Of a DNA stretch of 37,459 nucleotides, positions 7,698 through 14,598 are shown in pieces. The translations under genes and the position numbers were made by a program. The stretch is taken from NCBI GenBank assembly GCA_023411035.1, contig JAEYPE010000048.1, forward strand, positions 1 through 37,459, in the 5' to 3' direction. The stretch's first letter is position 1. Each line of letters starts with the position of its first letter. The stretch is from Pseudomonadota bacterium (lineage in GTDB: Bacteria; Pseudomonadota; Alphaproteobacteria; Azospirillales; Azospirillaceae). The notes beneath the pieces are model-generated. The model ran no database searches. It was not told the origin of the DNA and worked only from the letters and a program-made list of their open reading frames with translations.

Positions 7698-8285
7698 TCA
7701 CGGGCTGGCGACCGGAACCGGCTTCGCCTCCTCGGTCGGCAGGCCGGCTTCGGCCCAGCCGTCCACCCCGTCGCGGTACCAATGGACGCGGCGGTAGCCC
7801 ATCTCCAGGGCGCGCTTGGCCGCGTTCCACGACATCCAGCAATCGGCCAGACAGTAGAACAGCAGGCCCCGTCCACGGTCTCCTCCGCTCAGCCGCTCCA
7901 GATTGATGCGGAAATAATCCTCCAGTTCCGGGGTCAGCGCGCCGAGTCCGACGTTGGGAAGCCAGACGCCGCCGGGGATTTGCGGGAAGGGCTTCGGCAG
8001 CAGCCAGGGTCCGCCGGGCAGCGTGCTGCGGTCCAGCTTCATCACGTTGATGGGGAGGGCCGCACCGGCTTCCACCAGCGCGCGGGCCGCGGCGGTGTCC
8101 ACCGTCTCGCCGCCGGGCAGCGACGCCGGAGTCGGCGAACGGTAGTCGGTCATCCGGTAACCGTCGGGCACCGGCACCGTGTCCGCCGCGGCATATCCGG
8201 CCAGCCCGGCCAGCAGAACCGCCAGCCCGGCAGCGCCCAGCAATCGCCTGCGCACCGCGTCCCCTCCCCCATTGTTGTGTGGCAT
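7698..8285 (-). CDS. PQQ-catabolism-associated CxxxCW protein, rhodanese-like
   Basis: A 195-residue exported protein. After a signal segment (RRRLLGAAGLAVLLAGLAGYAAA) comes a rhodanese-like fold. Its key signature is C145-LAD-C149-W150 in FYCLADCWMSWNAAKRA. The family, named for a CXXCW motif, occurs beside transport systems for substrates of PQQ-dependent dehydrogenases. The paired cysteines suggest redox or cofactor binding in the periplasm; the actual reaction is unknown. The start ATG at 8285 places the signal peptide correctly, and the longer frame to 8432 reads through inverted repeats. Confidence 0.9.
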   Translation of the reverse strand: MPHNNGGGDAVRRRLLGAAGLAVLLAGLAGYAAADTVPVPDGYRMTDYRSPTPASLPGGETVDTAAARALVEAGAALPINVMKLDRSTLPGGPWLLPKPFPQIPGGVWLPNVGLGALTPELEDYFRINLERLSGGDRGRGLLFYCLADCWMSWNAAKRALEMGYRRVHWYRDGVDGWAEAGLPTEEAKPVPVASP

Positions 8286-8332
8286 CCCACGAAATCCCCC
8301 CGTGCCCGGCGGGGTCAAGTTGCCCGATAGTC

Positions 8333-8380
8333 GAATACCGGGAACGGAACGGCGGGGCCTATGCTCGCCGTTCGGTATTC
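8333..8380. repeat. Nested inverted repeat
   Basis: Outer arms GAATACCG (8333-8340) and CGGTATTC (8373-8380) enclose inner arms AACGGCG (8348-8354) and CGCCGTT (8366-8372). All pairings are perfect. The left arms are separated by 7 bp while the right arms abut, so the element is two stacked palindromes with an asymmetric bulge. It lies 48 bp upstream of the CxxxCW start codon and could be an operator or a leader hairpin. Confidence 0.5.
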
Positions 8381-8462
8381 TGGGATTCCCAAGTTCCGCT
8401 GCGCCACAGCACCGCAGAGGCCCGTCTTGCAAATGACCGCACGAGGCATCATCATCAGGCTT

Positions 8463-8494
8463 GGGAGACAGGAGATTCGCCCCTCCTGCCTCCC
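8463..8494 (-). terminator. Strong hairpin after the small hydrophobic ORF
   Basis: GGGAGACAGGAG (8463-8474) pairs with CTCCTGCCTCCC (8483-8494) with a single mismatch and an 8-nt loop. It begins 11 bp beyond the stop of the 24-residue ORF on the minus strand. No T-run follows, so it may protect a short mRNA 3' end rather than terminate by itself. Confidence 0.45.
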
Positions 8495-8504
8495 GGCCCG
8501 ATCC

Positions 8505-8579
8505 TTAGCGGTTCAGGAGATCAAGGACTTCCTTGACCACCCGAAGCAGCAGGATCAGGAGAGTGAGGATTTTCTCCAT
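8505..8579 (-). CDS. 24-residue hydrophobic peptide ORF
   Basis: A short frame beginning MEKILTLLILLLRVV and continuing with a K-E-x-x-D pattern to a C-terminal Arg. Over half the residues are Leu, Ile or Val, so it would form a single amphipathic or membrane helix. It is preceded by AGAAGGAGG, almost the full anti-Shine-Dalgarno complement, ending 8 nt before the ATG at 8579, and followed by TAA. A stable hairpin lies just after the stop. This layout is seen for type I toxin peptides and small membrane proteins. I know no family that matches, and translation is unproven. It lies divergent to the ABC operon starting at 8699. Confidence 0.5.
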   Translation of the reverse strand: MEKILTLLILLLRVVKEVLDLLNR

Positions 8580-8698
8580 CCTCCACGCCTCCTTCTGACG
8601 TGGCATGGGCGGTGGCCAACCCGCCGCCCTGTCCACCGCGCAACCATGGCGCGTCCCACCTCCCATACAAATGCAATTATTGACGCAGGGGATGTCCC

Positions 8699-9685
8699 AT
8701 GCGCCTGATGCCCTTTGCCCGCCTGCTGCTGGTCCTGGCGCTGGTCTGCGCGTCCGCGGTGGCTCATGCGGCGGAACGGCCAGCGGTCACCATCGGGGTG
8801 CTGAAGTTCGGCACGGTCAGTTGGGAGCTGGACGTCATCCGTCACCATCGGCTGGACGAGGCCGCCGGCTTCGAATTGAAGCTGATGGAACTGGCGAGCG
8901 GACAGGCCGCGCAGATCGCCCTGCAAGGCGGGGCGGTGGACATGATCGCCAGCGATTGGCTGTGGGTGGCGCGCCAGCGCGCGGCGGGGGCCGACCTAGC
9001 CTTCATCCCCCATTCCGCGGCGGTCGGCGCGCTGATGGTGCCGGCGGCCTCGCCCATCGCCTCCGTCGCCGACCTGAAGGGCAAGCGCATCGGCGTGGCC
9101 GGAACCCCCATCGACAAGAGCTGGCTTCTGCTGAAGGCGCTGGCCCGCGACCGCTACGCGCTCGACCTCGACAGCGCGGCGACGCCGGTCTTCGCCGCGC
9201 CGCCCCTGCTGAACCAGAAGGTCGCGTCGGGGGAGTTGGACGCCGTTCTGAACTTCTGGCCCTACGCCGCCCGCCTCCAGGCGGCGGGGATGCGGACGGT
9301 CATCGGGGTGGACGGGATGATGCGGCAGTTGGGCCTGTCGGCCAGCGTGCCGGCGGTCGGCTTCGTCTTCCATGAAAGCTGGGCCAAGGCCAATCCGGTG
9401 GCACTCGGCGCCTTCGTCGCCGCCTCGCAGAAGGCCAAGGCGATCATGGCGCGGTCCGACGCGGAGTGGGACCGGCTGCGCCCGCTGATGAAGGCGGAGG
9501 ACGAGGCCACCTGGGCGGCGCTGCGCGACCAGTTCCGCGCCGGCATCCCCCAACGCTGGACGGAGGAGGAACGGGAGGCCGCGGCCCGGCTCTACGGGCT
9601 GATGGCGAAGCTCGGCGGGCGGGAACTGGTGGGCGAGGCGATGACCCTGCCCGACGGCACTTTCTGGCCGGGGGTCCGCTTCTGA
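8699..9685 (+). CDS. ABC transporter substrate-binding protein, NitT/TauT type
   Basis: A 328-residue periplasmic binding protein. The signal peptide ends near residue 25 (VAHA-AE). The mature part follows the NMT1/TauA fold: an opening VTIGVLKFGTVSWELDVI, a central ALQGGAVDMIASDWLWVARQRA, and LKGKRIGVAG at the lobe hinge. It is the first gene of an operon with permease and ATPase, with AGGGGA before the ATG and a 1-bp overlap with the permease (TGATG). Homologous sets are found beside PQQ dehydrogenase genes, so the ligand may be a substrate, cofactor or chelator for that system. The sequence does not identify it. Confidence 0.9.
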   Translation: MRLMPFARLLLVLALVCASAVAHAAERPAVTIGVLKFGTVSWELDVIRHHRLDEAAGFELKLMELASGQAAQIALQGGAVDMIASDWLWVARQRAAGADLAFIPHSAAVGALMVPAASPIASVADLKGKRIGVAGTPIDKSWLLLKALARDRYALDLDSAATPVFAAPPLLNQKVASGELDAVLNFWPYAARLQAAGMRTVIGVDGMMRQLGLSASVPAVGFVFHESWAKANPVALGAFVAASQKAKAIMARSDAEWDRLRPLMKAEDEATWAALRDQFRAGIPQRWTEEEREAAARLYGLMAKLGGRELVGEAMTLPDGTFWPGVRF

Positions 9686-10443
9686 TGCGGTGGCGGCGGC
9701 TGGCCCCGGTCCTGTCGCTGGCTCTGCTGGTCGGGCTGTGGGCCGTCGCCGCGGAGTTGGCCGCCAGCCGCGCCCTGCCCGGCCCCGCCGCCGTTCTGTC
9801 CGTCCTGACCCGCGAGGCGGCGGACGGCACGCTGTTCCATCATCTGGGGATCACGCTGGCGCGCATGGCCGCGGCCTTCGTGCTCGCCATGTCCATCGGG
9901 TCGGCGCTGGGCATCCTGCTGGGCCGCTCGGCGGCGGCGGACCGGTTGTTCGGGCTGTGGCTGACCGTGTTCCTGAACATCCCGGCGCTGGTCGTGATCG
10001 TGCTCGCCTATGTCTGGTTCGGGCTGACCGAGGCGGCGGCCATCGGTGCCGTGGCCGTCAACAAGATTCCCAACGTCGTGGTCGTCCTGCGCGAAGGGAC
10101 GCGCGCCATCGACGAGCAGTATGTCGAAATGGCGCGGACCTTCCGCATGGCGCGGGCCGACGTGCTGCGCCATGTGCTGCTGCCCCAGCTCACCCCCTAC
10201 TTCGCCGCGGCGGCGCGGTCCGGCCTTGCGCTGATCTGGAAGATCGTGCTGGTGGTCGAGCTTCTGGGCCGCAGCGACGGGGTGGGATTCCAGATCCACC
10301 TTTACTTCCAGATGTTCGATGTGGCCGGCATTCTTGCGTACACCGTCGCCTTCGTGGCCGTCGTCCAACTCCTTGAGCTCTGCGTCCTGCAACCCGTCGA
10401 AGGGCGGCTTTCCCGCTGGCGGCCGGTGCGCGCTGAGGCTTGA
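9685..10443 (+). CDS. ABC transporter permease, NitT/TauT type
   Basis: A 252-residue inner-membrane protein with about six hydrophobic helices (first near 7-27). The BPD_transp_1 cytoplasmic EAA loop is visible as EQYVEMARTFRMARADVLRHVLLP, which docks on the ATPase. The start ATG at 9685 overlaps the stop of the binding-protein gene; an in-frame extension to 9466 lies inside that gene and is rejected. The length suits SsuC/TauC-like permeases. Confidence 0.92.
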   Translation: MRWRRLAPVLSLALLVGLWAVAAELAASRALPGPAAVLSVLTREAADGTLFHHLGITLARMAAAFVLAMSIGSALGILLGRSAAADRLFGLWLTVFLNIPALVVIVLAYVWFGLTEAAAIGAVAVNKIPNVVVVLREGTRAIDEQYVEMARTFRMARADVLRHVLLPQLTPYFAAAARSGLALIWKIVLVVELLGRSDGVGFQIHLYFQMFDVAGILAYTVAFVAVVQLLELCVLQPVEGRLSRWRPVRAEA

Positions 10444-11158
10444 GATCCGCGCCAAGCGCTTCGCCGGGCGGGAGGTCATCCGCGACCTGTCGCTGGCGGC
10501 CGCGCCCGGCGAGTTCCTGGCGCTGGTCGGCCCGTCCGGCTGCGGCAAGACGACCGCGCTGAACATCGCCGCCGGGCTGGACCGCGATTTCGACGGGACG
10601 CTGGAATTCGGAGCGCCGGGTTCGGGCGGGCCGGAACCGGTCCTGGGCTACGTGTTCCAGACGCCGCGCCTGCTGCCCTGGCGCACGGTGCGGCAGAACG
10701 TGGCGCTGGTGCTGCCCAAGGAGCGGCGCGGCGACGGAACGGTCGAGCATTGGCTGGCCGCCATGGGGCTGGAGGCGGTGGCCGACGAGTTTCCGGCCCG
10801 CCTGTCCGGCGGTATGGCGCGGCGGGTGGCTCTGGCCCGCGCCTTCGCGGTGCAGCCCGATCTGCTGCTGATGGACGAGCCCTTCGTCTCGCTGGACGAG
10901 CCGACGGCGCAGCGGATGCGCGCCCTCCTGTCCGCCATGCTGGAGCGGTCCCCGGCCACGGTCCTGTTCGTCACCCACAATCTGCGCGAGGCGATCCAGT
11001 TGGCCGACCGCATCCTGGTGATGGCCCCCGGCCCCACGCGCGTGGCGGCGGAGGTGCCGCTGGACACGCCGCGCGCCCGGCGCGACGACGCGCTGGTGGA
11101 GCGCGTGCGGGCGGAACTGCTGGCCCGGCCAGATCCGGCCTTCCGGCTGCTGGCGTGA
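10433..11158 (+). CDS. ABC transporter ATP-binding protein, NitT/TauT type
   Basis: An ABC ATPase with Walker A GPSGCGKTT, Q-loop YVFQTPRLLPW, signature LSGGMARRVALARAF, Walker B LLLMDEPFVSLDE and switch His in VTHNLREA. The conserved domain begins at LRLEIRAKRF, which overlaps the permease stop. No ATG, GTG or TTG is available there. The only upstream starts are TTG 10373 and ATG 10319, both deep in the permease gene and giving a shadow-like N-terminus. I placed the start at CTG 10433 with translational coupling; the exact start is uncertain, the protein itself is not. Confidence 0.88.
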   Translation: MRLEIRAKRFAGREVIRDLSLAAAPGEFLALVGPSGCGKTTALNIAAGLDRDFDGTLEFGAPGSGGPEPVLGYVFQTPRLLPWRTVRQNVALVLPKERRGDGTVEHWLAAMGLEAVADEFPARLSGGMARRVALARAFAVQPDLLLMDEPFVSLDEPTAQRMRALLSAMLERSPATVLFVTHNLREAIQLADRILVMAPGPTRVAAEVPLDTPRARRDDALVERVRAELLARPDPAFRLLA

Positions 11159-11248
11159 TTCTTTTACCGAAACTGTGAAGTGGCTCACACCCGCCGCGGC
11201 CCGCCGGGGGCATGATTCCCCGCTGAGGTGAATCCGGCGGAGGAGACG

Positions 11249-11689
11249 ATGCGCCCCCTGTTCCCGCCCCTGCTATTGCTGGGCGCCGGCTTGGCACTTC
11301 TGTCCGGCACGGCGCTCGCCGGGGAGATCGTGATCCTCCAATCCGGTCCCCACCAATCCGGTCCCCACGGGCCGAACCACGCCGACCGGTCGCGCGATCT
11401 GGCGATCGTCAGCGATCCCTTCACCGGCACGTCGATCGTCATCATCGAGCGGCCCACCCGCGACCAGGAATTCGGGCGCCGCGACCCCGGCCTGGAGGCC
11501 CGGCGCGCCACGCGCAAGGCGGAGGTGAAGCGGCGCAGCAAGGACAAGGACTGGACGGAGTTCGAAGGCCACGGCCTGGACGGATTCGGGTGGCTCGACA
11601 GCCCGGTGCCGCTCGGCCTCGGGCGGGGCGATCCGGGGCAGGAGGCGGCGCGCGCCGCCGCGGACGCGCGCCGGATGAGGAACCGCTGA
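11249..11689 (+). CDS. Exported hypothetical protein
   Basis: A 146-residue protein with a clear signal peptide (MRPLFPPLLLLGAGLALLSG, cleavage near TALA-GE). The mature part is hydrophilic and Arg/Asp-rich, with SDPFTGTSIVIIERPT and a charged middle. A 15-bp tandem duplication (11338-11352 and 11353-11367) encodes a repeated QSGPH segment. The start at 11249 is chosen for GGAGGAG 3 nt upstream and for the signal peptide; a GTG at 11228 is less likely. It lies 90 bp after the ABC ATPase gene and converges on the LuxR regulator. I do not recognise a family. Confidence 0.75.
   Translation: MRPLFPPLLLLGAGLALLSGTALAGEIVILQSGPHQSGPHGPNHADRSRDLAIVSDPFTGTSIVIIERPTRDQEFGRRDPGLEARRATRKAEVKRRSKDKDWTEFEGHGLDGFGWLDSPVPLGLGRGDPGQEAARAAADARRMRNR
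11338..11367 (+). repeat. 15-bp direct tandem repeat
   Basis: CCAATCCGGTCCCCA occurs twice head to tail inside the exported hypothetical gene. It keeps the reading frame and adds five residues (QSGPH-type). Confidence 0.85.
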
Positions 11690-11706
11690 GGAAGCGGCCC
11701 GCCCGG

Positions 11707-12372
11707 CTACAGGCCGAAGCGGGCCTTCTCCAGTTGCAGGCGGTTGGCGAAGACCACCGCCTGGGTCCGGCTGTAGACCTTCAGCTTTTGCAGGATCGCC
11801 GAGACATGAGCCTTCACGGTGGTTTCCGTGATGCTCAGCTCAAAGGCGATTTCCTTGTTCAACTTGCCGGTGCCCAGCATCTCCAGCACGCGGAGCTGCT
11901 GCGCCGTCAGGGTGGACAGGCGGCGGGCGATCTCCGCCGTTTCCTCGTCCTCCTTCGCGGCCTCCTCCTCGACCGAGGCGGGCAGATAGACCTCCCCGGC
12001 CAGGATCTGGCGCAGAGCGCCGGCGATGGCGTCCCGTGGCGTCGATTTGGGGATGAAGCCGGCGGCGCCGCAGCGCACCGCCTCCAGCATCACCTTGCGG
12101 TCCTCGTGCGCCGAGACGACGGCGACGGGTAAGGTGGGGAAGCGGCGGCGCAGGGCGAGCAGCCCGGACAACCCGTTCATGCCCGGCATGTTGAGGTCGA
12201 GCAGGACGAGATCCGGCTCCCCCTTGCCGCCAAGCATGGAGTCAAGAATGGCGATGGTTTCGTCCAGGCAGCCGGCCTCATAAATCTCCTGCGCCTGGCA
12301 GGAATAAAGGACGGCGCTGCGCAGGGCGTCGCGCACTAGCGGATGGTCGTCCGCGATCAGAATTCGGCTCAT
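11707..12372 (-). CDS. LuxR/NarL-type response regulator
   Basis: A 221-residue two-component regulator. The receiver has acidic residues D8-D9, phospho-acceptor D59 (DLVLLDLNMPG) and Lys in GFIPKST. A LuxR-type helix-turn-helix follows from about 150 (LTAQQLRVLEMLGTGKLNKEIAFELSITETTVKAHVSAIL). Regulators of this type (ExaE, AgmR/ErbR) activate PQQ ethanol dehydrogenase genes in Pseudomonas, and a LuxR-type regulator is known to act on a PQQ alcohol dehydrogenase in Azospirillum. It lies directly downstream of the dehydrogenase gene but is separated by a strong terminator, so it has its own promoter. No kinase is adjacent; the PAS kinase at 21843-24548 is a candidate partner. A hairpin abuts its start codon. 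Confidence 0.92.
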   Translation of the reverse strand: MSRILIADDHPLVRDALRSAVLYSCQAQEIYEAGCLDETIAILDSMLGGKGEPDLVLLDLNMPGMNGLSGLLALRRRFPTLPVAVVSAHEDRKVMLEAVRCGAAGFIPKSTPRDAIAGALRQILAGEVYLPASVEEEAAKEDEETAEIARRLSTLTAQQLRVLEMLGTGKLNKEIAFELSITETTVKAHVSAILQKLKVYSRTQAVVFANRLQLEKARFGL

Positions 12373-12373
12373 G

Positions 12374-12388
12374 GCGTGGTTTCCACGC
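12374..12388 (-). promoter_or_regulatory. Hairpin abutting the LuxR regulator start codon
   Basis: On the minus strand GCGTGG-AAA-CCACGC folds perfectly and ends one base before the ATG at 12372. The only Shine-Dalgarno-like GGA (9 nt from the ATG) lies at the stem-loop junction, so folding would hide the ribosome site. A promoter candidate upstream on the minus strand is TTGCGC, 17 bp, CATGAT in the AT-rich stretch 12400-12460. Confidence 0.5.
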
Positions 12389-12521
12389 TCATCGTTTCGG
12401 GGCGTTTCCGATGCTTATCATGACGGATTGTTCAAAAATGCGCAAGAACTTGAACGGGTATTCATCAAACTGCTCTAAATTAGAAATTTCACAAAAGAAC
12501 TCGCGTGCAAATCATTCTCAA

Positions 12522-12552
12522 GAAAAAGATGGGCCAAGAGCTTTGGCCCATC
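12522..12552 (-). terminator. Rho-independent terminator of the alcohol dehydrogenase gene
   Basis: On the minus strand GATGGGCCAA pairs with TTGGCCCATC around a 5-nt loop, followed directly by TTTTTCTT. It starts 35 bp after the dehydrogenase stop codon and separates that transcript from the LuxR regulator. Confidence 0.88.
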
Positions 12553-12586
12553 CTTTCCCGATTCGATCCCCGTGCCGGGGGACCCG

Positions 12587-14338
12587 TTACGCCTTCGGCA
12601 GCTTGAAGACCCAGAGGGAGCCGCCCTGGTTGATGTCCTTCACCAGCTTGGCCACGTCGCCGCCCCACAGCGGCACGGCGCCGCCCCAGCCGGAAACCAC
12701 GGCCACATACTGCTCGCCGTCCTGTTCCCAGGTGACCGGGGAGCCGACGACGCCGGAGCCGGTGTTGAACTTCCAGACTTCCTTGCCGGACTTGGCGTCG
12801 AACGCCTTCAGATAGCCTTCCGGCGTGCCGGTGAAGACCAGGTTGCCGGCGGTGGTCAGCACGCCGCCCCACAGCGGCGCCGGGTTCTTGTATTCCCAGA
12901 CGATCTTGCCGGTCTTCGGATCGACGGCGCGCAGCGCGCCGATGTAGTCGTCATACAGCGGCTTGATGGTGAAGCCGGCACCCAGATAGGCCGCACCCTT
13001 CTTGTAGGTGATCGGCTCGTTCCAGATGTCCATGCCCCATTCGTTGGCCGGGACGTAGAACAGCTCCGTCTCCGGGCTGTAGGCCATCGGCATCCAGTTC
13101 TTGGCGCCCAGGAAGGCCGGGGCGGCGAAGACCGGCTTGCCCTTGTCGGCGCCCGCCGGGTTGCCCGGACGGTTGTCGTCGATGTAGACCGGGCGCCCGG
13201 TCTTCAGGTCGATTTCCTTGGCCCAGGTGATCTTGGTGACGAAGGGCGAGGCGCTGAGCAGCTTCCCGTTGGTGCGGTCCAGAACGTAGAAGAAGCCGTT
13301 GCGGTCGGCCTTGGCGCCGGCCTTGATCGTCTTCCCGTCCTTCTTCAGGTCGAACGACACCAGTTCGTTCACGCCGTCGAAGTCCCAGCCGTCATGCGGC
13401 GTGGTCTGGTAGTGCCACTTGATGTTGCCGTTTTCCGGGTCGATGGCCAGGGTGGAGGAGGTATAGAGGTTGTCGCCCGGACGCAGGTGCGAGTTCCAGG
13501 GGGCCGGGTTGCCGGTGCCGAAGAACAGCGTCTTGGTTTCCGGATCGTAGGTGCCGCCCAGCCAGGTGGCGCCGCCGCCGGTCTTGTAGAGATCGCCCGG
13601 CCAGCTTGCGTTCAGCACGCCGGTCATGGTCGATTCCTTGCCATTGAGGGTGCCCATGTTGCCCTCGATGGTCGGGCGCTGCCAGACCAGCTCGCCCGTC
13701 TCGGCGTCGCGCGCCTCGACCATACCGATGATGCCGAACTCGCCGCCGGAATTGCCGGTGATGACCTTGCCGTCCACGATCAGCGGGGCGGAGGTCGCCG
13801 AGTAGCCGGCCTTGTAGTCCTCGATCTTCTTCGACCAGACGACCTTGCCGGTGTCCTTGTTCAGCGCGACCAGACGGGCGTCCAGGGTCGCGAAGTAAAC
13901 CTTGTCCTTGTAGATCGCCGCACCGCGGTTCACCACGTCGCAGCAGGGCATGATGCCTTCGGGCAGGCGGTGGTCGTACTGCCACTTCTTCTGGCCGGTC
14001 TTCGCGTCCACGGCGTAGAGGCGGGAGTAGGAACCGGTCACGTAGATCGTGCCGTCATGGACGATCGGCTGGGACTCCTGCCCGCGCTGCTTCTCGCCGC
14101 CGAAGGAGAAGGACCACACCGGCACCAGCCCCTTGATCGACTCCGGCGTCAGCTTCTTGAGCGGGCTGAAGCGCTGTGCCTGAAGACCCATGCCATAGGT
14201 CAGGACGTCGCCCGTCGACTTGGCGTCGTTCAGCAGATCGTCGTTGCTCGGCCCTCCGGCGGCCATCGCGGGGCCGCTCAGGCCAAGGCCGACGGCCATG
14301 GCGCTGGCAAGAAGGCAGGTGCGGAAGAGACGCTTCAT
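12587..14338 (-). CDS. exaF: PQQ-dependent alcohol dehydrogenase, lanthanide-type
   Basis: A 583-residue periplasmic quinoprotein (signal peptide ends near AMA-AGG, residue 27) of the methanol/ethanol dehydrogenase family, an eight-bladed beta-propeller that oxidises alcohols to aldehydes and reduces a c-type cytochrome. Visible are the adjacent cysteines C132-C133 that form the disulfide ring, tryptophan-docking repeats such as DAKTGKEVWKF, metal ligands E200 and N277, and catalytic D319. Two residues on is D321 (WDFDG). Calcium enzymes have Ala or Ser there, while lanthanide enzymes XoxF, ExaF and PedH have Asp. The overall style (MPCC, HADRNGFFYV-like, GGAVPLWGG near the end) is closer to ethanol-type ExaF/PedH than to XoxF. 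GGGAGG precedes the ATG. A terminator follows. Confidence 0.95.
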   Translation of the reverse strand: MKRLFRTCLLASAMAVGLGLSGPAMAAGGPSNDDLLNDAKSTGDVLTYGMGLQAQRFSPLKKLTPESIKGLVPVWSFSFGGEKQRGQESQPIVHDGTIYVTGSYSRLYAVDAKTGQKKWQYDHRLPEGIMPCCDVVNRGAAIYKDKVYFATLDARLVALNKDTGKVVWSKKIEDYKAGYSATSAPLIVDGKVITGNSGGEFGIIGMVEARDAETGELVWQRPTIEGNMGTLNGKESTMTGVLNASWPGDLYKTGGGATWLGGTYDPETKTLFFGTGNPAPWNSHLRPGDNLYTSSTLAIDPENGNIKWHYQTTPHDGWDFDGVNELVSFDLKKDGKTIKAGAKADRNGFFYVLDRTNGKLLSASPFVTKITWAKEIDLKTGRPVYIDDNRPGNPAGADKGKPVFAAPAFLGAKNWMPMAYSPETELFYVPANEWGMDIWNEPITYKKGAAYLGAGFTIKPLYDDYIGALRAVDPKTGKIVWEYKNPAPLWGGVLTTAGNLVFTGTPEGYLKAFDAKSGKEVWKFNTGSGVVGSPVTWEQDGEQYVAVVSGWGGAVPLWGGDVAKLVKDINQGGSLWVFKLPKA

Positions 14339-14598
14339 GGTGCGGATACCTCCCAGGGGAATGAATGACCGGGATCGCTGACACAGGAAAAGGGCGCAGC
14401 CCGCCCGCTCCGTTCGCCCGGCCTCGGCTTCTTTTCAGAAAAATCAGGGGATCGACGCGGAGCGACGCTGCATCGCGAAGCCCGTATCCTTTTGACTGTA
14501 GAGCAGTTTACCGCCCCTCCGGATATGGTCCATTGGCAAATAGTAGGATGGGCGGCGCGTTCTGCTGGAGGTGGAGTGAAACTTCATTACGAACGACG
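14339..14598 (-). promoter_or_regulatory. Upstream region of the alcohol dehydrogenase
   Basis: A 260-bp gap that must hold the dehydrogenase promoter on the minus strand. It is AT-richer around 14500-14590. I see no convincing sigma-70 pair. Weak GG-N10-GC matches exist, but none has a good TGGC-TTGC pair, so a sigma-54 site is only possible. GGGAGG at 14348-14353 is the ribosome site. Confidence 0.45.

Larger units (their letters stand above)
8286..8504. other. Intergenic region with inverted repeats
   Basis: Part of a 413-bp gap between the CxxxCW gene and the ABC operon. No protein frame is credible here. It holds the nested repeat at 8333-8380 and the hairpin at 8463-8494, listed separately. 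The promoter of the CxxxCW gene should lie in 8286-8340. Confidence 0.5.

Noticed and set aside
12572..14368. 598-residue plus-strand frame opposite the alcohol dehydrogenase
   Set aside because: No motif or ribosome site; mirrored by a well-defined quinoprotein.
14339..14598. Sigma-54 promoter for the alcohol dehydrogenase
   Set aside because: GG-N10-GC spacings exist but the flanking bases match TGGCAC/TTGCA poorly, so none was listed as a feature.
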